A stretch of DNA of 64,000 nt from Tardiphaga sp051811025. Its GTDB lineage: Bacteria > Pseudomonadota > Alphaproteobacteria > Rhizobiales > Xanthobacteraceae. The stretch is taken from NCBI RefSeq assembly GCF_051811025.1, contig NZ_JBPWQE010000001.1, positions 806,001 to 870,000 on the forward strand. Reading direction: 5' to 3'. The notes beneath the pieces are model-generated. The model did no database searches and was not told the origin of the DNA. It saw only the letters and a program-made list of their open reading frames with translations. Shown one piece after another: positions 8,650 through 17,386 of the stretch (positions are counted from its first letter, which is position 1; the number at the start of each line of letters is the position of its first letter). Position numbers and translations under genes: made by a program.

Positions 8650-8667
8650 CCTAAATTTAGCTTTAGG
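8650..8667 (+). promoter_or_regulatory. Small inverted repeat touching the ribosome binding site
   Basis: CCTAAA at 8650-8655 and TTTAGG at 8662-8667 form a 6-base inverted repeat with a 6-base spacer. The right arm overlaps the AGGAGAG ribosome binding site of the DUF1127 gene. It could be a regulator site or a weak hairpin that hides the ribosome binding site; short arms make chance possible. Confidence 0.3.
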
Positions 8668-8675
8668 AGAGCAAA

Positions 8676-8879
8676 ATGTCTACTTGCACCCATGAATCGA
8701 TGACAAATCATCATGCTCCGTTCAGCCTGGCGACGATCGCCGAGACGTTCCACGTTTGGCGCGAGCGCGCGAAGCAACGGCGTGAACTGGCGCAGTGGAG
8801 CGAGCGCGACATCCACGATGCCGGTTTCTCTGTGAATGACGTGATGGCCGAGGCTGGCAAGCCATTCTGGCAGGCGTGA
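8676..8879 (+). CDS. DUF1127 (YjiS-like) small protein
   Basis: A 67-residue protein with the DUF1127 motif in its C-terminal half: a tryptophan- and arginine-rich helix (VWRERAKQRRELAQW) followed by SERDIHDAGFS and a short tail. Proteins of this family are small, often induced by nutrient or phosphate stress; some bind RNA or have been linked to phosphate and carbon metabolism in alphaproteobacteria. A strong AGGAGAG ribosome binding site precedes ATG. The acetyltransferase gene begins 29 bases after its stop, so the pair is likely one transcript, divergent from the LysR gene. Confidence 0.8.
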   Translation: MSTCTHESMTNHHAPFSLATIAETFHVWRERAKQRRELAQWSERDIHDAGFSVNDVMAEAGKPFWQA

Positions 8880-8908
8880 CACCCAAGGGACACCAGGGAG
8901 CGACTGCG

Positions 8909-9520
8909 ATGAAACATCTCAACCTCGATAATCTCGGCCAGTATTCCGACGTGTTGTTGCTGCGTAGCGGAACAGCCGTCACGGTGCGCTTTGTCGAGGT
9001 TGCGGATGCCGAAGCGTTACAGGGCTATTTTCGCGGCCTGTCGACGCGTTCGCGCTATAATCGCTTCATGGGTGCCGCCAGTGAATTGCCGGCCGGGCAG
9101 CTCCAGAAGTTCATTCATGTCGGCGAAGCTGACAGCTTTTCGGTCGTTGCAACGATCTTGCGCGATGGCGCGGAGATGATTGTCGGTGAAGCCCGTTATG
9201 CGTTCGATGAACTGACATCCCGTTTCGAGATGGGACTGTCTGTTGCCGACTCCATGCAAGGGCAGGGCGTCGGCGCGGCGCTCCTGTCCAATCTGGAGTG
9301 TCGCGCTGCGGCGTTGGACGCCGATTTTCTGTTTGGCGACACATTGCGCTCCAATGAGGCGATGCTCGCGCTGGCGCGCAAGGCCGGCTTCACATTCGCG
9401 CCGACACCGGGCGACTGGAAGCAGATGCGGTTCGAGAAGCAGATAGATACGACGCCGGCCCGAACATCTTGCGCAACATGGCGCCTTGCAGCGCAGTCGC
9501 TGCAGCCGACACTTGCCTGA
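8909..9520 (+). CDS. GNAT-family N-acetyltransferase
   Basis: A 203-residue protein with one GNAT acetyltransferase fold. The first strand and loop (VTVRFVEVADAEALQGYF, residues about 21-38) and the acetyl-CoA pyrophosphate loop (SMQGQGVGAALL, matching the Q/RxxGxG/A pattern) are visible, followed by the helix and the FGDTLRSNEAMLALARKAGF segment usual at the end of motif A/B. ATG at 8909 is preferred to a GTG at 8876 that overlaps the upstream stop, because GGGAG lies 8 bases before 8909. The acceptor substrate is unknown. Confidence 0.82.
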   Translation: MKHLNLDNLGQYSDVLLLRSGTAVTVRFVEVADAEALQGYFRGLSTRSRYNRFMGAASELPAGQLQKFIHVGEADSFSVVATILRDGAEMIVGEARYAFDELTSRFEMGLSVADSMQGQGVGAALLSNLECRAAALDADFLFGDTLRSNEAMLALARKAGFTFAPTPGDWKQMRFEKQIDTTPARTSCATWRLAAQSLQPTLA

Positions 9521-9556
9521 GCGCGGCAAGATTAGCCACGCCAAGGCAAGAGCGAC

Positions 9557-9606
9557 GCGACGAAGCAATCCAATTCCCTCTCTCTAGCTCCGGATTGCTT
9601 CGTCGC
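9557..9606. repeat. Palindromic intergenic element, likely bidirectional terminator
   Basis: GCGACGAAGCAATCC (9557-9571) and its exact reverse complement (9592-9606) form a perfect 15-base stem with a 20-base loop. It lies between the convergent acetyltransferase and SDR genes, where a terminator for both is expected. A related stem is found at 18737-18771, and the GGATTGCTTCGTC motif resembles repeats scattered between genes in the Bradyrhizobium group (from general knowledge, not checked). Confidence 0.6.
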
Positions 9607-9629
9607 AAGTGCTCGTCCCGAAGACGGAA

Positions 9630-10469
9630 TCAAGCTGTCTGTTTGGTAAAGTCGGTTGACGTAGCTACCTTGCGCCACGCTGCCAGTTCCTTCTCGACAA
9701 AAGCATGCTTGCTCTCGATCCGCGCAACCGTGTCGCTGCCGAGCGGCAAGCGGACCGGAGGGGTCTTGGCAGCCGCGAGCTGCATGAAGGCCTTTGCCAG
9801 CTTGCTGGGATCGCCGGGCTGCGCATGATTGGCGTCGGCGGCATGGCCGCGAGTCTTGCCGACGGTGGTGTGATAGTCGCCGATCTCCAGTGCGGTTCGT
9901 ACCAGCGAATTGTCGTCCAGAAAGTCGGTACGGAAGAAGCCGGGCTCAACCACGGTGACATGGATGCCGAGCGGCGCGACTTCGGCGGCCAGCGCCTCAC
10001 TGATGCCTTCGACCGCGAACTTGGTCGAGCCATAGACGCCCCAGCCCGGAAAGCCCGCATATCCGCCGACGGATGAAATGTTCATGATGTGACCCGAGCC
10101 CTGCCGGCGCATATGCGGCAGCACGGCACGGGTGACGCCGAGCAGGCCGAACACGTTGGTGGCATAGAGACGTTCGACTTCCTTGGCACTGGCTTCCTCG
10201 ATCGCGCCGAGTAGGCCATAGCCAGCATTGTTGACCAGCACATCGATGCGGCCGAATTTCTTTACGGCCTGACCTGCGGCCTCATGGGCCTCGGTCTCGT
10301 TGGTGACATCGAGCCGCGTCGCCAGCAGGCGCTCATGGGTGCCGAGACGTGCGGTGACGGCGTTGGGATCGCGGGCCGTTGCAACGACGGCATCGCCCTG
10401 GGCCAAAGCTTCCGCCGCGATGAGGGCGCCGAAACCGCGGGACGCTCCTGTGATGAACCAGACACGCAT
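9630..10469 (-). CDS. Short-chain dehydrogenase/reductase
   Basis: A classical SDR oxidoreductase of 279 residues. The nucleotide-binding motif TGASRGFG is at residues 8-15, NNAGYG follows near residue 80, and the catalytic pair is present as serine in NISSVGG and the YGSTK Tyr/Lys motif. Proteins of this type reduce or oxidise small carbonyl compounds with NAD(P)H. ATG at 10469 has GGGAG 7 bases upstream and is preferred to a start 11 codons earlier. It is divergent from the LysR gene at 10590, which is the usual arrangement of a regulator and its single target; that link is inference. Confidence 0.88.
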   Translation of the reverse strand: MRVWFITGASRGFGALIAAEALAQGDAVVATARDPNAVTARLGTHERLLATRLDVTNETEAHEAAGQAVKKFGRIDVLVNNAGYGLLGAIEEASAKEVERLYATNVFGLLGVTRAVLPHMRRQGSGHIMNISSVGGYAGFPGWGVYGSTKFAVEGISEALAAEVAPLGIHVTVVEPGFFRTDFLDDNSLVRTALEIGDYHTTVGKTRGHAADANHAQPGDPSKLAKAFMQLAAAKTPPVRLPLGSDTVARIESKHAFVEKELAAWRKVATSTDFTKQTA

Positions 10470-10589
10470 GATGGTCTCCCTTTCGTAATGGCCCCGCGTC
10501 AATGCCGGGCTGATGGGAGGAAACTAGCGGCTCGCCAGAGTTGAAATAATCCGCTAAAAATTCCATATGTTCATGAGCTGGATTCAACA

Positions 10590-11498
10590 ATGAGCCTGAT
10601 CGGCCCGGCCGACCTCGTGACCTTTCTGGCGATTGCCCGGCATCGCAGTTTTCGTAATGCCGCCGTTGAGCTGGGCGTTTCTGCCTCGGCGCTGAGCCAT
10701 GCCTTGCGTGGCATTGAGGAGCGGCTTGATGTCCGGCTGGTCAATCGCACCACCCGCAGTGTCGCGCTGACGGAGGCGGGCGAGCGGCTGTTCGCGCGGG
10801 TCAGTCCGGCGTTTCAGGACATCGATGATGCGCTGGAGGACCTCAATCATTTTCGCGGCAAGCCGGCGGGGACGTTGCGGTTTAACGCTGCCCGGCAATC
10901 GGCGCAGCTCGTACTGCTGCCGATTGTCACGCGATTCCTGAAAGCCTATCCGGAAATCCATGTCGAGGTTTCCGTCAATGATGGTCTCGTCGACATGGTC
11001 TCCGCCGGATTCGACGCGGGCATTCGCTTCGGCGAAACTGTTGCGGCGGACATGATCGCGGTGCCGATCGGTCCACGGCAGCGATCGGCCGTCGTTGCGT
11101 CACCCGGCTTCTTCAAGCAATACAAGCCGCCGCAGACGCCGCACGGTCTGAAAGACCTGCCATGTATCCGCTATCGCTTCTGGGGTGGCGCACTGTATCG
11201 CTGGGAGTTCGAACGCGGCGGCATCGAGGTCGAGATAGATGTCGCGGGCGCGCTCACACTGAACGATCAGGATCTGATGGTCGACGCAGCGCTGGACGGA
11301 GCCGGGCTGGCTTACGTGTTCGAAGGTCAGGTCGAGGAGTTGATCGCCAGGCGAAAGCTTGTGCGAGTCCTCGCCGACTGGTGCCCGGCCTATCCCGGCT
11401 TCTTCATGTATTATCCCAGCCGCCGACAATTGCCGGCGGCATTGCGGGCCTTTGTCGATTTCGCCAAGGTTCCCGCTCCTGCAAAGTCGAGGGCCTAG
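10590..11498 (+). CDS. LysR-family transcriptional regulator
   Basis: A 302-residue LysR-type regulator. The N-terminal winged helix (about residues 5-62) shows FLAIARHRSFRNAA and the recognition helix ASALSHALRGIEERL, followed by the dimerisation helix and an effector domain with the DaGIRFGE segment seen in the branch that regulates SDR and oxidoreductase genes. It lies 120 bases from the divergent SDR gene, whose expression it probably controls. The downstream enoyl-CoA hydratase gene converges on it with 7 bases between stops. Confidence 0.9.
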   Translation: MSLIGPADLVTFLAIARHRSFRNAAVELGVSASALSHALRGIEERLDVRLVNRTTRSVALTEAGERLFARVSPAFQDIDDALEDLNHFRGKPAGTLRFNAARQSAQLVLLPIVTRFLKAYPEIHVEVSVNDGLVDMVSAGFDAGIRFGETVAADMIAVPIGPRQRSAVVASPGFFKQYKPPQTPHGLKDLPCIRYRFWGGALYRWEFERGGIEVEIDVAGALTLNDQDLMVDAALDGAGLAYVFEGQVEELIARRKLVRVLADWCPAYPGFFMYYPSRRQLPAALRAFVDFAKVPAPAKSRA

Positions 11499-11505
11499 AT
11501 GCGTC

Positions 11506-12339
11506 TCAGTTGCCTGTGAAATTTGGTTTGCGCTTCTCGATGAAGGCCTGCACCGCTTCGCGATGATCTGCCGTCATGGTGGTGCGGATCAGGCGTTCTG
11601 CCTCGTGATCTCGCGCCGTCGCGAAATCGAAGGCCAGTGCCTCGTCGAGATTGTCCTTCATGTAGCGCAGTGCCAGTGTCGGCCCTTGCGCCATGTTGCG
11701 TGCTAGTGCGAAAGCCTCGTCCTGCAGCCTGTCGTCCGGCACCACGCGGTTGAACAACCCGATAGTCTCGGCACGGCTTGCATCGACTTTTTCAGCGGTG
11801 AACATCAGCTCGCGCGCGCGGGCTGTGCCGACGAGGCGGGTCAGCAACCAGGCGATGCCATAGTCGCCGCTGAGACCGACGCGCAGATAGCCTGTCGAGA
11901 CGAAAGCCGATTGCGCGGCGATGCGGATATCGCAGGCCATGGCGATGGCAAGACCTGCACCCGCGGCCGGGCCGGGCAGCGCGGCAATGGTCGGCTTGCG
12001 GACGGCAACGAGGGCGCCGGTCAGCAGGCGCTGGCGCTCCTGCAGATCGGCGATGCGCTCGTCGAATGACATCTCCAGCACGGCCTGCTTACGATGCGCG
12101 CCCATGCCCTTCACGTCTCCACCGGAGCAGAAGGCGGTGCCGGCGCCGGTAATCAGTAGCGCGCCGACATCGGGGTTTTCGCCGCAGGTGCGGATCATTG
12201 TGCGCAATGCGGGCGTGAGATGATCCGACAGCGAGTTGCGCGCCTCCGGCCGGTTCAGCGTGATGACGGCCACGCGTTCGCGGATCTCACACAGCAGCTC
12301 GCTGGTGCCGGTGTCGATGACCTTTACGGCTTCACTCAT
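11506..12339 (-). CDS. Enoyl-CoA hydratase/isomerase (crotonase) family protein
   Basis: A 277-residue crotonase-fold protein acting on acyl-CoA thioesters. The oxyanion-hole segment ITGAGTAFCSGGDVKGM (residues about 64-80) and the second one, GPAAGAGLAIAMACD (about 124-138), are clear. The glutamate expected in hydratases near residue 117 and 137 of the rat enzyme is not obvious here: the second segment reads STGYLRVGLSGDYG, so an isomerase or other crotonase activity is possible. It lies downstream of, and on the same strand as, the SDR gene at 12361-13062 (21-base gap), and the acyl-CoA dehydrogenase gene is divergent, suggesting a small acyl-CoA degradation unit. Confidence 0.85.
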   Translation of the reverse strand: MSEAVKVIDTGTSELLCEIRERVAVITLNRPEARNSLSDHLTPALRTMIRTCGENPDVGALLITGAGTAFCSGGDVKGMGAHRKQAVLEMSFDERIADLQERQRLLTGALVAVRKPTIAALPGPAAGAGLAIAMACDIRIAAQSAFVSTGYLRVGLSGDYGIAWLLTRLVGTARARELMFTAEKVDASRAETIGLFNRVVPDDRLQDEAFALARNMAQGPTLALRYMKDNLDEALAFDFATARDHEAERLIRTTMTADHREAVQAFIEKRKPNFTGN

Positions 12340-12360
12340 GTGTCTCGCCCCGTTCTCGCG

Positions 12361-13062
12361 TCAGAATTTTTCGACCCATGGACGGATTTCCAGTTCCGAA
12401 CTCCATGCGCTGCGGGGCTGCTGTAGCACGTTCCAGTAATTCGCGGCGATAGCATCGGGGTCGAGCATCGAATCCGGTCGATCCGCAGGCTCGACGCGCA
12501 CGGAGCTGCGAATACCGCCATCGATGACAAAGTGGGCGATGTGAATGCCCTGCGGTGCGAATTCGCGGGCCAGCGATTGTGCCATGCCGCGCAGCGCGAA
12601 CTTCCCCATTGCGAAGGGTGCAGACTGCGCGAAGCCCTTGATGCTGGCCGAGGCGCCGGTGAACAGGATGGCGCCGTGCTTGTTGGGCAACATGCGCTGC
12701 AATGCCTGTTGCGCGACCAGAAATCCGCCGAAGGCGCTAACAGCGATGGCCTGCGCAACATCGGGAGGGGCGAGCTCGATGAAAGGCCCGCGGGCGCGTT
12801 GGCTGGCGTTGTAGACGACGATATCGGGCGCGCCGATCTGGCGCTCGACGTCTGCAAACAGTTTGGCGACATCTCCGGCCTGGGTCGCGTCGCAGGCAAA
12901 GGCCTTGGCGCCGGTCTCCTGGCACAGCGCATCCAGCTTGCCGGGATTGCGCGCGGCAAGTGCGACGCGGATGCCCTGTTTGGACAGCAGCCTCGCCAGC
13001 GATGCGCTGATGCCCTCACCGACACCGACGATCAAAGCGGTTTCGTAATGCGGAATTTCCAT
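12361..13062 (-). CDS. SDR-family protein with Phe in place of the catalytic Tyr
   Basis: A 233-residue Rossmann-fold protein of the short-chain dehydrogenase superfamily. The N-terminal glycine motif is altered to GVGEGIS (13-19), the NNAG motif reads YNAS (84-87), and the active-site YxxxK reads FAMGK, with Phe150 where Tyr is expected and Lys154 kept; serine is present at 138 and 140. Loss of the tyrosine argues against ordinary carbonyl reduction. A family of such SDR-like proteins with the FAMGK form exists in proteobacteria, so this is probably not a damaged gene. Its position next to crotonase and acyl-CoA dehydrogenase genes suggests a role with acyl-CoA compounds. Confidence 0.82.
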   Translation of the reverse strand: MEIPHYETALIVGVGEGISASLARLLSKQGIRVALAARNPGKLDALCQETGAKAFACDATQAGDVAKLFADVERQIGAPDIVVYNASQRARGPFIELAPPDVAQAIAVSAFGGFLVAQQALQRMLPNKHGAILFTGASASIKGFAQSAPFAMGKFALRGMAQSLAREFAPQGIHIAHFVIDGGIRSSVRVEPADRPDSMLDPDAIAANYWNVLQQPRSAWSSELEIRPWVEKF

Positions 13063-13153
13063 GGATCAAATCTCCGGCTGGGGCACTTTATTCGTTGGCG
13101 CGGCAGGCGCATGATGAAGATGGAAACGCCACTGCCAAACACAAGAGGCCGTC

Positions 13154-14911
13154 ATGAACGCCCATGCGCAATTCGCCGCCAATCTGATCGCGCCCGATAC
13201 GTCCGGCATGAATTTCTACCGCGCCGATCCGGCACTGACCGATCTGTTGCGTATTCATCTGCCGGAGGACCTGTTCAATCATATCGAGCCGCATCTCGAT
13301 CGGCTGGGCGATCTTGTCGGTGGGCCGCTCGACGAAGCCGGGCGCATGGCCGACAAGCATGGCCCCGTGCTGCATCAGCGCGACAAGTTCGGTCAGGACG
13401 TGCAGTGGGTGGAATATCACCCGGCCTATCGCGAACTTGAGAACGCAGCCTTCGGCGAATTCGGGATCCATGCGCTGTCGCACCGCAAGGGGATCATGGG
13501 CTGGCCCTCGACCTATCCGGTGACAGCTAAACACGCCTTCACGTTCCTGTTCAATCAGGCCGAGTTCGGCATGGGCTGCCCGATCAACGTCACCGATGGG
13601 GCGGCCAAGTTGCTGTCGAATTACGGCGACGATGCGTTGAAGGCGAAATATCTCGACGGACTGACGCAGACGGATATGAGCAAGCTGACCCAGGGCGGTC
13701 AGTTCATGACCGAGAAGGAAGGCGGCTCCGACGTCGGCAAACTGACGACGCGAGCCGTGCAGGAGGGCGATCACTGGCGTCTCACCGGCGAGAAGTGGTT
13801 CTGCTCCAATGCCGACGCAAAGATGGTGATGCTACTGGCGCGACCGGAAGGCGCGGTCGGCGGCACCAAGGGCGTCGGCCTGTTCCTGATGCCGCGCACG
13901 CTAGATGACGGCACGCCCAATCACTACCGGATCGTGCGTCTGAAGGACAAGCTCGGCACGCGGTCGATGGCGTCAGGTGAGATCAAGCTGGAAGGCGCAA
14001 TCGCCTATGCGGTTGGCAAGCTCGATCGCGGCTTCGTGCAGATGGCCGAGATGGTGAATTCGTCGCGTCTCTCGAATGGCGTGAAGTCCACGGCGTTGAT
14101 GCGCCGCGCCTGGCATGATGCGATGGCGGTGGCGCGTGGCCGCGTTGTGTTCGGCCAGCGCATTATCGACATGCCGCTGGCGCGGCGGCAACTGATGAAG
14201 ATCATGCTGGCGACCGAGCAGGCGCTGTCGATGAGCTTCCTCACCGCGGATGCGCTGGACCGGGCCGAAGCCGGCAGCCAGGATGCTGCGGCATTGCTAC
14301 GCATCCTGACACCGACGCTGAAATTCCGTGCGACGCGTGATGCGCGCAAGGTCTGCGGCGACGCGATGGAGATGCGTGGTGGTGTCGGTTACATCGAGGA
14401 ATTCGCCACCGCGCGCCTGCTGCGCGATGCGCATCTCGGCTCGATCTGGGAGGGCACCGGCAATATCGTCGCGCTGGATGCGCTGACACGCGCGGTTGGG
14501 CGGCATGGCGCGGAAGCCGCGCTTGCGGCCGATCTGCATGCGCGGCTGGACGATTCCCCGAGCGTACCACAGGCATGGCGCGATCGCTTACGCGGTCTGG
14601 CAGACAAGGCCATCGGCTTTGCGCGGGAGGTTGCCGCACGTTCCGACAATGAGGGCGATGCGCGCCGCGCGACCAGTTCGCTGTATCACTTGGCCAGTGC
14701 CGTGGCACTCACCTGGGAAGCGCACCGCATCCACGCACGACGCGGCGATGCGCGGCGCCTGCTGCTGTCACGCCTCGTCATAGATCATCGCTTGATGGCA
14801 CCCGATCCGTTTGCGCTGGTGGAAACTGAGACGCAGAAGGCGATCGTCACGCATTTGCTGGGCGAGCGCGATGTCAGCATGGAGGAGGCCAGCCGGCTGA
14901 TGCTGGCTTGA
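13154..14911 (+). CDS. Acyl-CoA dehydrogenase family protein (long form)
   Basis: A 585-residue FAD flavoprotein, longer than the usual 380-residue short/medium-chain enzymes and of the length seen in the FadE/AidB-like branch. The mid-domain FAD/substrate segment (TQGGQFMTEKEGGSDVG, about residues 178-194), the EKWFCSNADA strand, and the C-terminal helical domain with MRGGVGYIEEF and IWEGTGNIVALD are visible; Glu433 in EGT is at the place of the catalytic base. A further C-terminal extension of about 130 residues is helical. GAGG lies 6 bases before ATG. It is divergent from the SDR/crotonase pair, with about 90 bases between starts. Substrate chain type is not determined. Confidence 0.9.
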   Translation: MNAHAQFAANLIAPDTSGMNFYRADPALTDLLRIHLPEDLFNHIEPHLDRLGDLVGGPLDEAGRMADKHGPVLHQRDKFGQDVQWVEYHPAYRELENAAFGEFGIHALSHRKGIMGWPSTYPVTAKHAFTFLFNQAEFGMGCPINVTDGAAKLLSNYGDDALKAKYLDGLTQTDMSKLTQGGQFMTEKEGGSDVGKLTTRAVQEGDHWRLTGEKWFCSNADAKMVMLLARPEGAVGGTKGVGLFLMPRTLDDGTPNHYRIVRLKDKLGTRSMASGEIKLEGAIAYAVGKLDRGFVQMAEMVNSSRLSNGVKSTALMRRAWHDAMAVARGRVVFGQRIIDMPLARRQLMKIMLATEQALSMSFLTADALDRAEAGSQDAAALLRILTPTLKFRATRDARKVCGDAMEMRGGVGYIEEFATARLLRDAHLGSIWEGTGNIVALDALTRAVGRHGAEAALAADLHARLDDSPSVPQAWRDRLRGLADKAIGFAREVAARSDNEGDARRATSSLYHLASAVALTWEAHRIHARRGDARRLLLSRLVIDHRLMAPDPFALVETETQKAIVTHLLGERDVSMEEASRLMLA

Positions 14912-14925
14912 CCTGATCGCAGAGA

Positions 14926-16080
14926 CTATGAGCGTGGACCGTTGTTTTTCAGGAACTCGAGCAGCAATCGGCTGACCTCATCCGGCTGTTCCTGCTGTAC
15001 CCAATGGCCTGCGCCGTCGATCAGATGAACCGCGCGCATATCCGTGCAGGCGCTGTTTTGCATGGCCTCGATGGCGCCCGGACGCTGATAGATGCCCCAG
15101 TCCTGCTTGCCTGAGATGAAAGCTGAGGGCACGTCGATGGTGCGCCCGGCGAAGGTCTCGTAGTTCGCATTGAACGCGCCTGTCGTGTTGCAGCGGTACC
15201 ATTGCAATCCGCCCTGGAAGCCGGTGCGGGCATATTCGCCGGCATAGAAGGCCAGTTCATTGTCCGGCAGCCATTTGCACGATCCGATCTGTTCAGGCGT
15301 CGGCATCTCTGCGGCGACGGTCTCGGCCATGGTCTGGTCGCGGTCCATCACATAATAGGTCGGCAGCTTCGCCAGTTCGCTCGCGGTCCAGCCTTGCAAT
15401 GGAGTAGGCGTATTGCCCGGCCAGTCCGCACTCTTGTGATGATAATAGGCGCGCAGGAAATCATGCACGCCTTGCGGCGCGTGCTGCATATGCGCGTTGG
15501 CATCGCGCGTCGCGTAGTACCACTGATAGTGGATACGCGGCCGCGGCAGTGCCGCGAGATCGCGATGCACGGGGTCTTCGGCCTTTGGCGGGGCCGGCTG
15601 ATCGGCGGTGCCGAACGGCAGCGGCGGAGGCCCGGCAAAGGGCGCGCTCATCAGCACTACGGACCTGAAGATGTCCGGCCGCACCAGCGCACACCAGGCT
15701 GCGACCGAGCTGCCATAGTCGTGTCCGACCACCGCATCGACATGGCGATAGCCGAAGGCTGCGACGAGGCCGACTGCATCGCGCACGAGGTTGAGTAGAT
15801 TGAAGGGACGCAGATCGCCATCATAGTCCGCGCTCCAGCCGATGGTCCGGCCATAGCCACGCTGGTCCGGCGTAATCACGTGATAGCCAGCCGCGGCGAG
15901 CTGCGGCATCACCTTGCGCCAGCTGAATGCCAGTTCGGGAAAGCCGTGCACCAGCAGGATGCAGGGCCGGCCCTTGGTTTCGAAGCCGGCCTCCAGCACA
16001 TGGACGCGCAGACCGTTGATGTCCTCGACAAAGCGCGAGCGAATTCCGGCCGGAAGAATGTAGGACTCGATGGGTGTCAC
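14926..16080 (-). CDS. Epoxide hydrolase-like alpha/beta hydrolase
   Basis: A 384-residue alpha/beta-hydrolase of the soluble epoxide hydrolase type. Seen in order: oxyanion motif HGFPE, the nucleophile elbow VVGHDYGSS with Asp as nucleophile (as in epoxide hydrolases and haloalkane dehalogenases), a cap region with RIHYQWYY, and the C-terminal catalytic histidine in DGAGHWVQQEQP. The start chosen is GTG at 16080, with GGAGG four bases upstream; an open frame continues further but would run into the RNA methyltransferase gene. The gene follows that gene on the same strand after 67 bases. The natural substrate is unknown. Confidence 0.85.
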   Translation of the reverse strand: MTPIESYILPAGIRSRFVEDINGLRVHVLEAGFETKGRPCILLVHGFPELAFSWRKVMPQLAAAGYHVITPDQRGYGRTIGWSADYDGDLRPFNLLNLVRDAVGLVAAFGYRHVDAVVGHDYGSSVAAWCALVRPDIFRSVVLMSAPFAGPPPLPFGTADQPAPPKAEDPVHRDLAALPRPRIHYQWYYATRDANAHMQHAPQGVHDFLRAYYHHKSADWPGNTPTPLQGWTASELAKLPTYYVMDRDQTMAETVAAEMPTPEQIGSCKWLPDNELAFYAGEYARTGFQGGLQWYRCNTTGAFNANYETFAGRTIDVPSAFISGKQDWGIYQRPGAIEAMQNSACTDMRAVHLIDGAGHWVQQEQPDEVSRLLLEFLKNNGPRS

Positions 16081-16147
16081 GTCGCCTCCATGCTGCACTT
16101 GTGCGGCAGCGTGGGCGCACTCCAGCGCAAGCAACGCGAAAAGACAA

Positions 16148-17386
16148 CTAGCGTTTGAAGCGGGCCACCAATTCGATATGCGGCGTATGTCGGAACTGGT
16201 CGACAGGCGTAACGCTGTCGATCTTGTAGCCGCCATCAATCAGGATCTTTGCATCGCGTGCGAAGGTCTGGACGTTGCACGACACGGCGACGACGACGGG
16301 GATCTTGCTCGTCGCAAGCCGTTCGACTTGTGCCTGTGCGCCCTGACGCGGCGGATCGAACACGACAGCGTCGAAGTCGCGCAATTCCTGCGGCACCAGC
16401 GGACGGCGAAACAGGTCGCGGGTCTCGGCCTTGATCGGCTTCAGGCCCTTGGTGTCCTTGATGGCCTGTTGCAGCGATGTAATCGCGCCACTGTCGCTGT
16501 CGAGGGCGGTGACCTTCGATTTGGATGCAAGCCGAAGCGCGAAGGGGCCGATACCGCAGAAGAGATCCGCGATATTTTTCGCGCCTTTGCAGAGCTGCAG
16601 CACAAGCGCCGCCAATGTCTCTTCACCGGCCGCCGTGGCCTGCAGGAATGAGCCTGGCGGTAATGTGACCTGTGCGCTGCCCATCGTCACGACAGGCGGT
16701 ACGCGCATCAGCACGAGTTCGCCATGACGTGTGAGCCGTGCCAGTTTGTGCGCTTCGGCAATGCGCGACAGCGATGTGATGATTGCGGTCGGCAATGGCC
16801 CGGTGCCGCGGACGTCGATATCGAGCCCGTTACTCGCCGCTGTCACCTGAATGTCCAGTGGCTTGCTGACCGGCTTCAACACCTCGGCCAGCGCGCGCGC
16901 GGCGTCGAGCGCGCCATCCAGTGCAGGATCCAGGATCGGACACGCGTCGATGGCGATGATGGCGTGGCTGGCCGATGCCGCAAAACCGACACGCAGCTCG
17001 CCATCACTGCCACGCCGGGCATGTAGCGTGACGCGGCGACGGCCTGCGCCATGGGCATCGACGATCGGATCGACCGGGCAGGTGATCTTCGCTTGCGCCA
17101 GCGTGTCGATCACGATCTGGCGCTTCCAGGCCTGATAGGGATCGGGCTGCCAGTGCTGGATGGCGCAGCCGCCACAGCGCGTGAAATAGGTGCAGAACGG
17201 GTCGATCCGTTCCGGGCTGGCGGTGTCGATCTGCAGCAATCGTCGACGCTCTGGATGCTCGTCGTCGCGTTCCGTCTCGACGATCTCATGCGCCAGCGTG
17301 TAGGGCACGAACAGCGGCGCGCCGCCTGCGAGGCTGACGCCGTCGCCGCGCTGGCCGACATGATCGATGGTGAGGCGTTCAACCAC
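16148..17386 (-). CDS. RNA m5U methyltransferase of the TrmA/RlmD family
   Basis: A 412-residue SAM-dependent methyltransferase that makes 5-methyluridine in tRNA or 23S rRNA. It begins with a TRAM-like strand region, then the iron-sulfur cysteines in CTYFTRCGGCAIQHW plus a later Cys in DACPIL, the SAM-binding motif DLFCGIGPFAL, the DPPRQGAQ motif and the catalytic cysteine in AVSCNVQTFARD. The 4Fe-4S cysteines point to the RlmD (RumA) branch. GTG at 17386 is chosen as start because it overlaps the tlyA stop by 8 bases; no ATG fits. It is thus translationally coupled to tlyA, another ribosomal RNA methyltransferase. Confidence 0.88.
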   Translation of the reverse strand: MVERLTIDHVGQRGDGVSLAGGAPLFVPYTLAHEIVETERDDEHPERRRLLQIDTASPERIDPFCTYFTRCGGCAIQHWQPDPYQAWKRQIVIDTLAQAKITCPVDPIVDAHGAGRRRVTLHARRGSDGELRVGFAASASHAIIAIDACPILDPALDGALDAARALAEVLKPVSKPLDIQVTAASNGLDIDVRGTGPLPTAIITSLSRIAEAHKLARLTRHGELVLMRVPPVVTMGSAQVTLPPGSFLQATAAGEETLAALVLQLCKGAKNIADLFCGIGPFALRLASKSKVTALDSDSGAITSLQQAIKDTKGLKPIKAETRDLFRRPLVPQELRDFDAVVFDPPRQGAQAQVERLATSKIPVVVAVSCNVQTFARDAKILIDGGYKIDSVTPVDQFRHTPHIELVARFKR

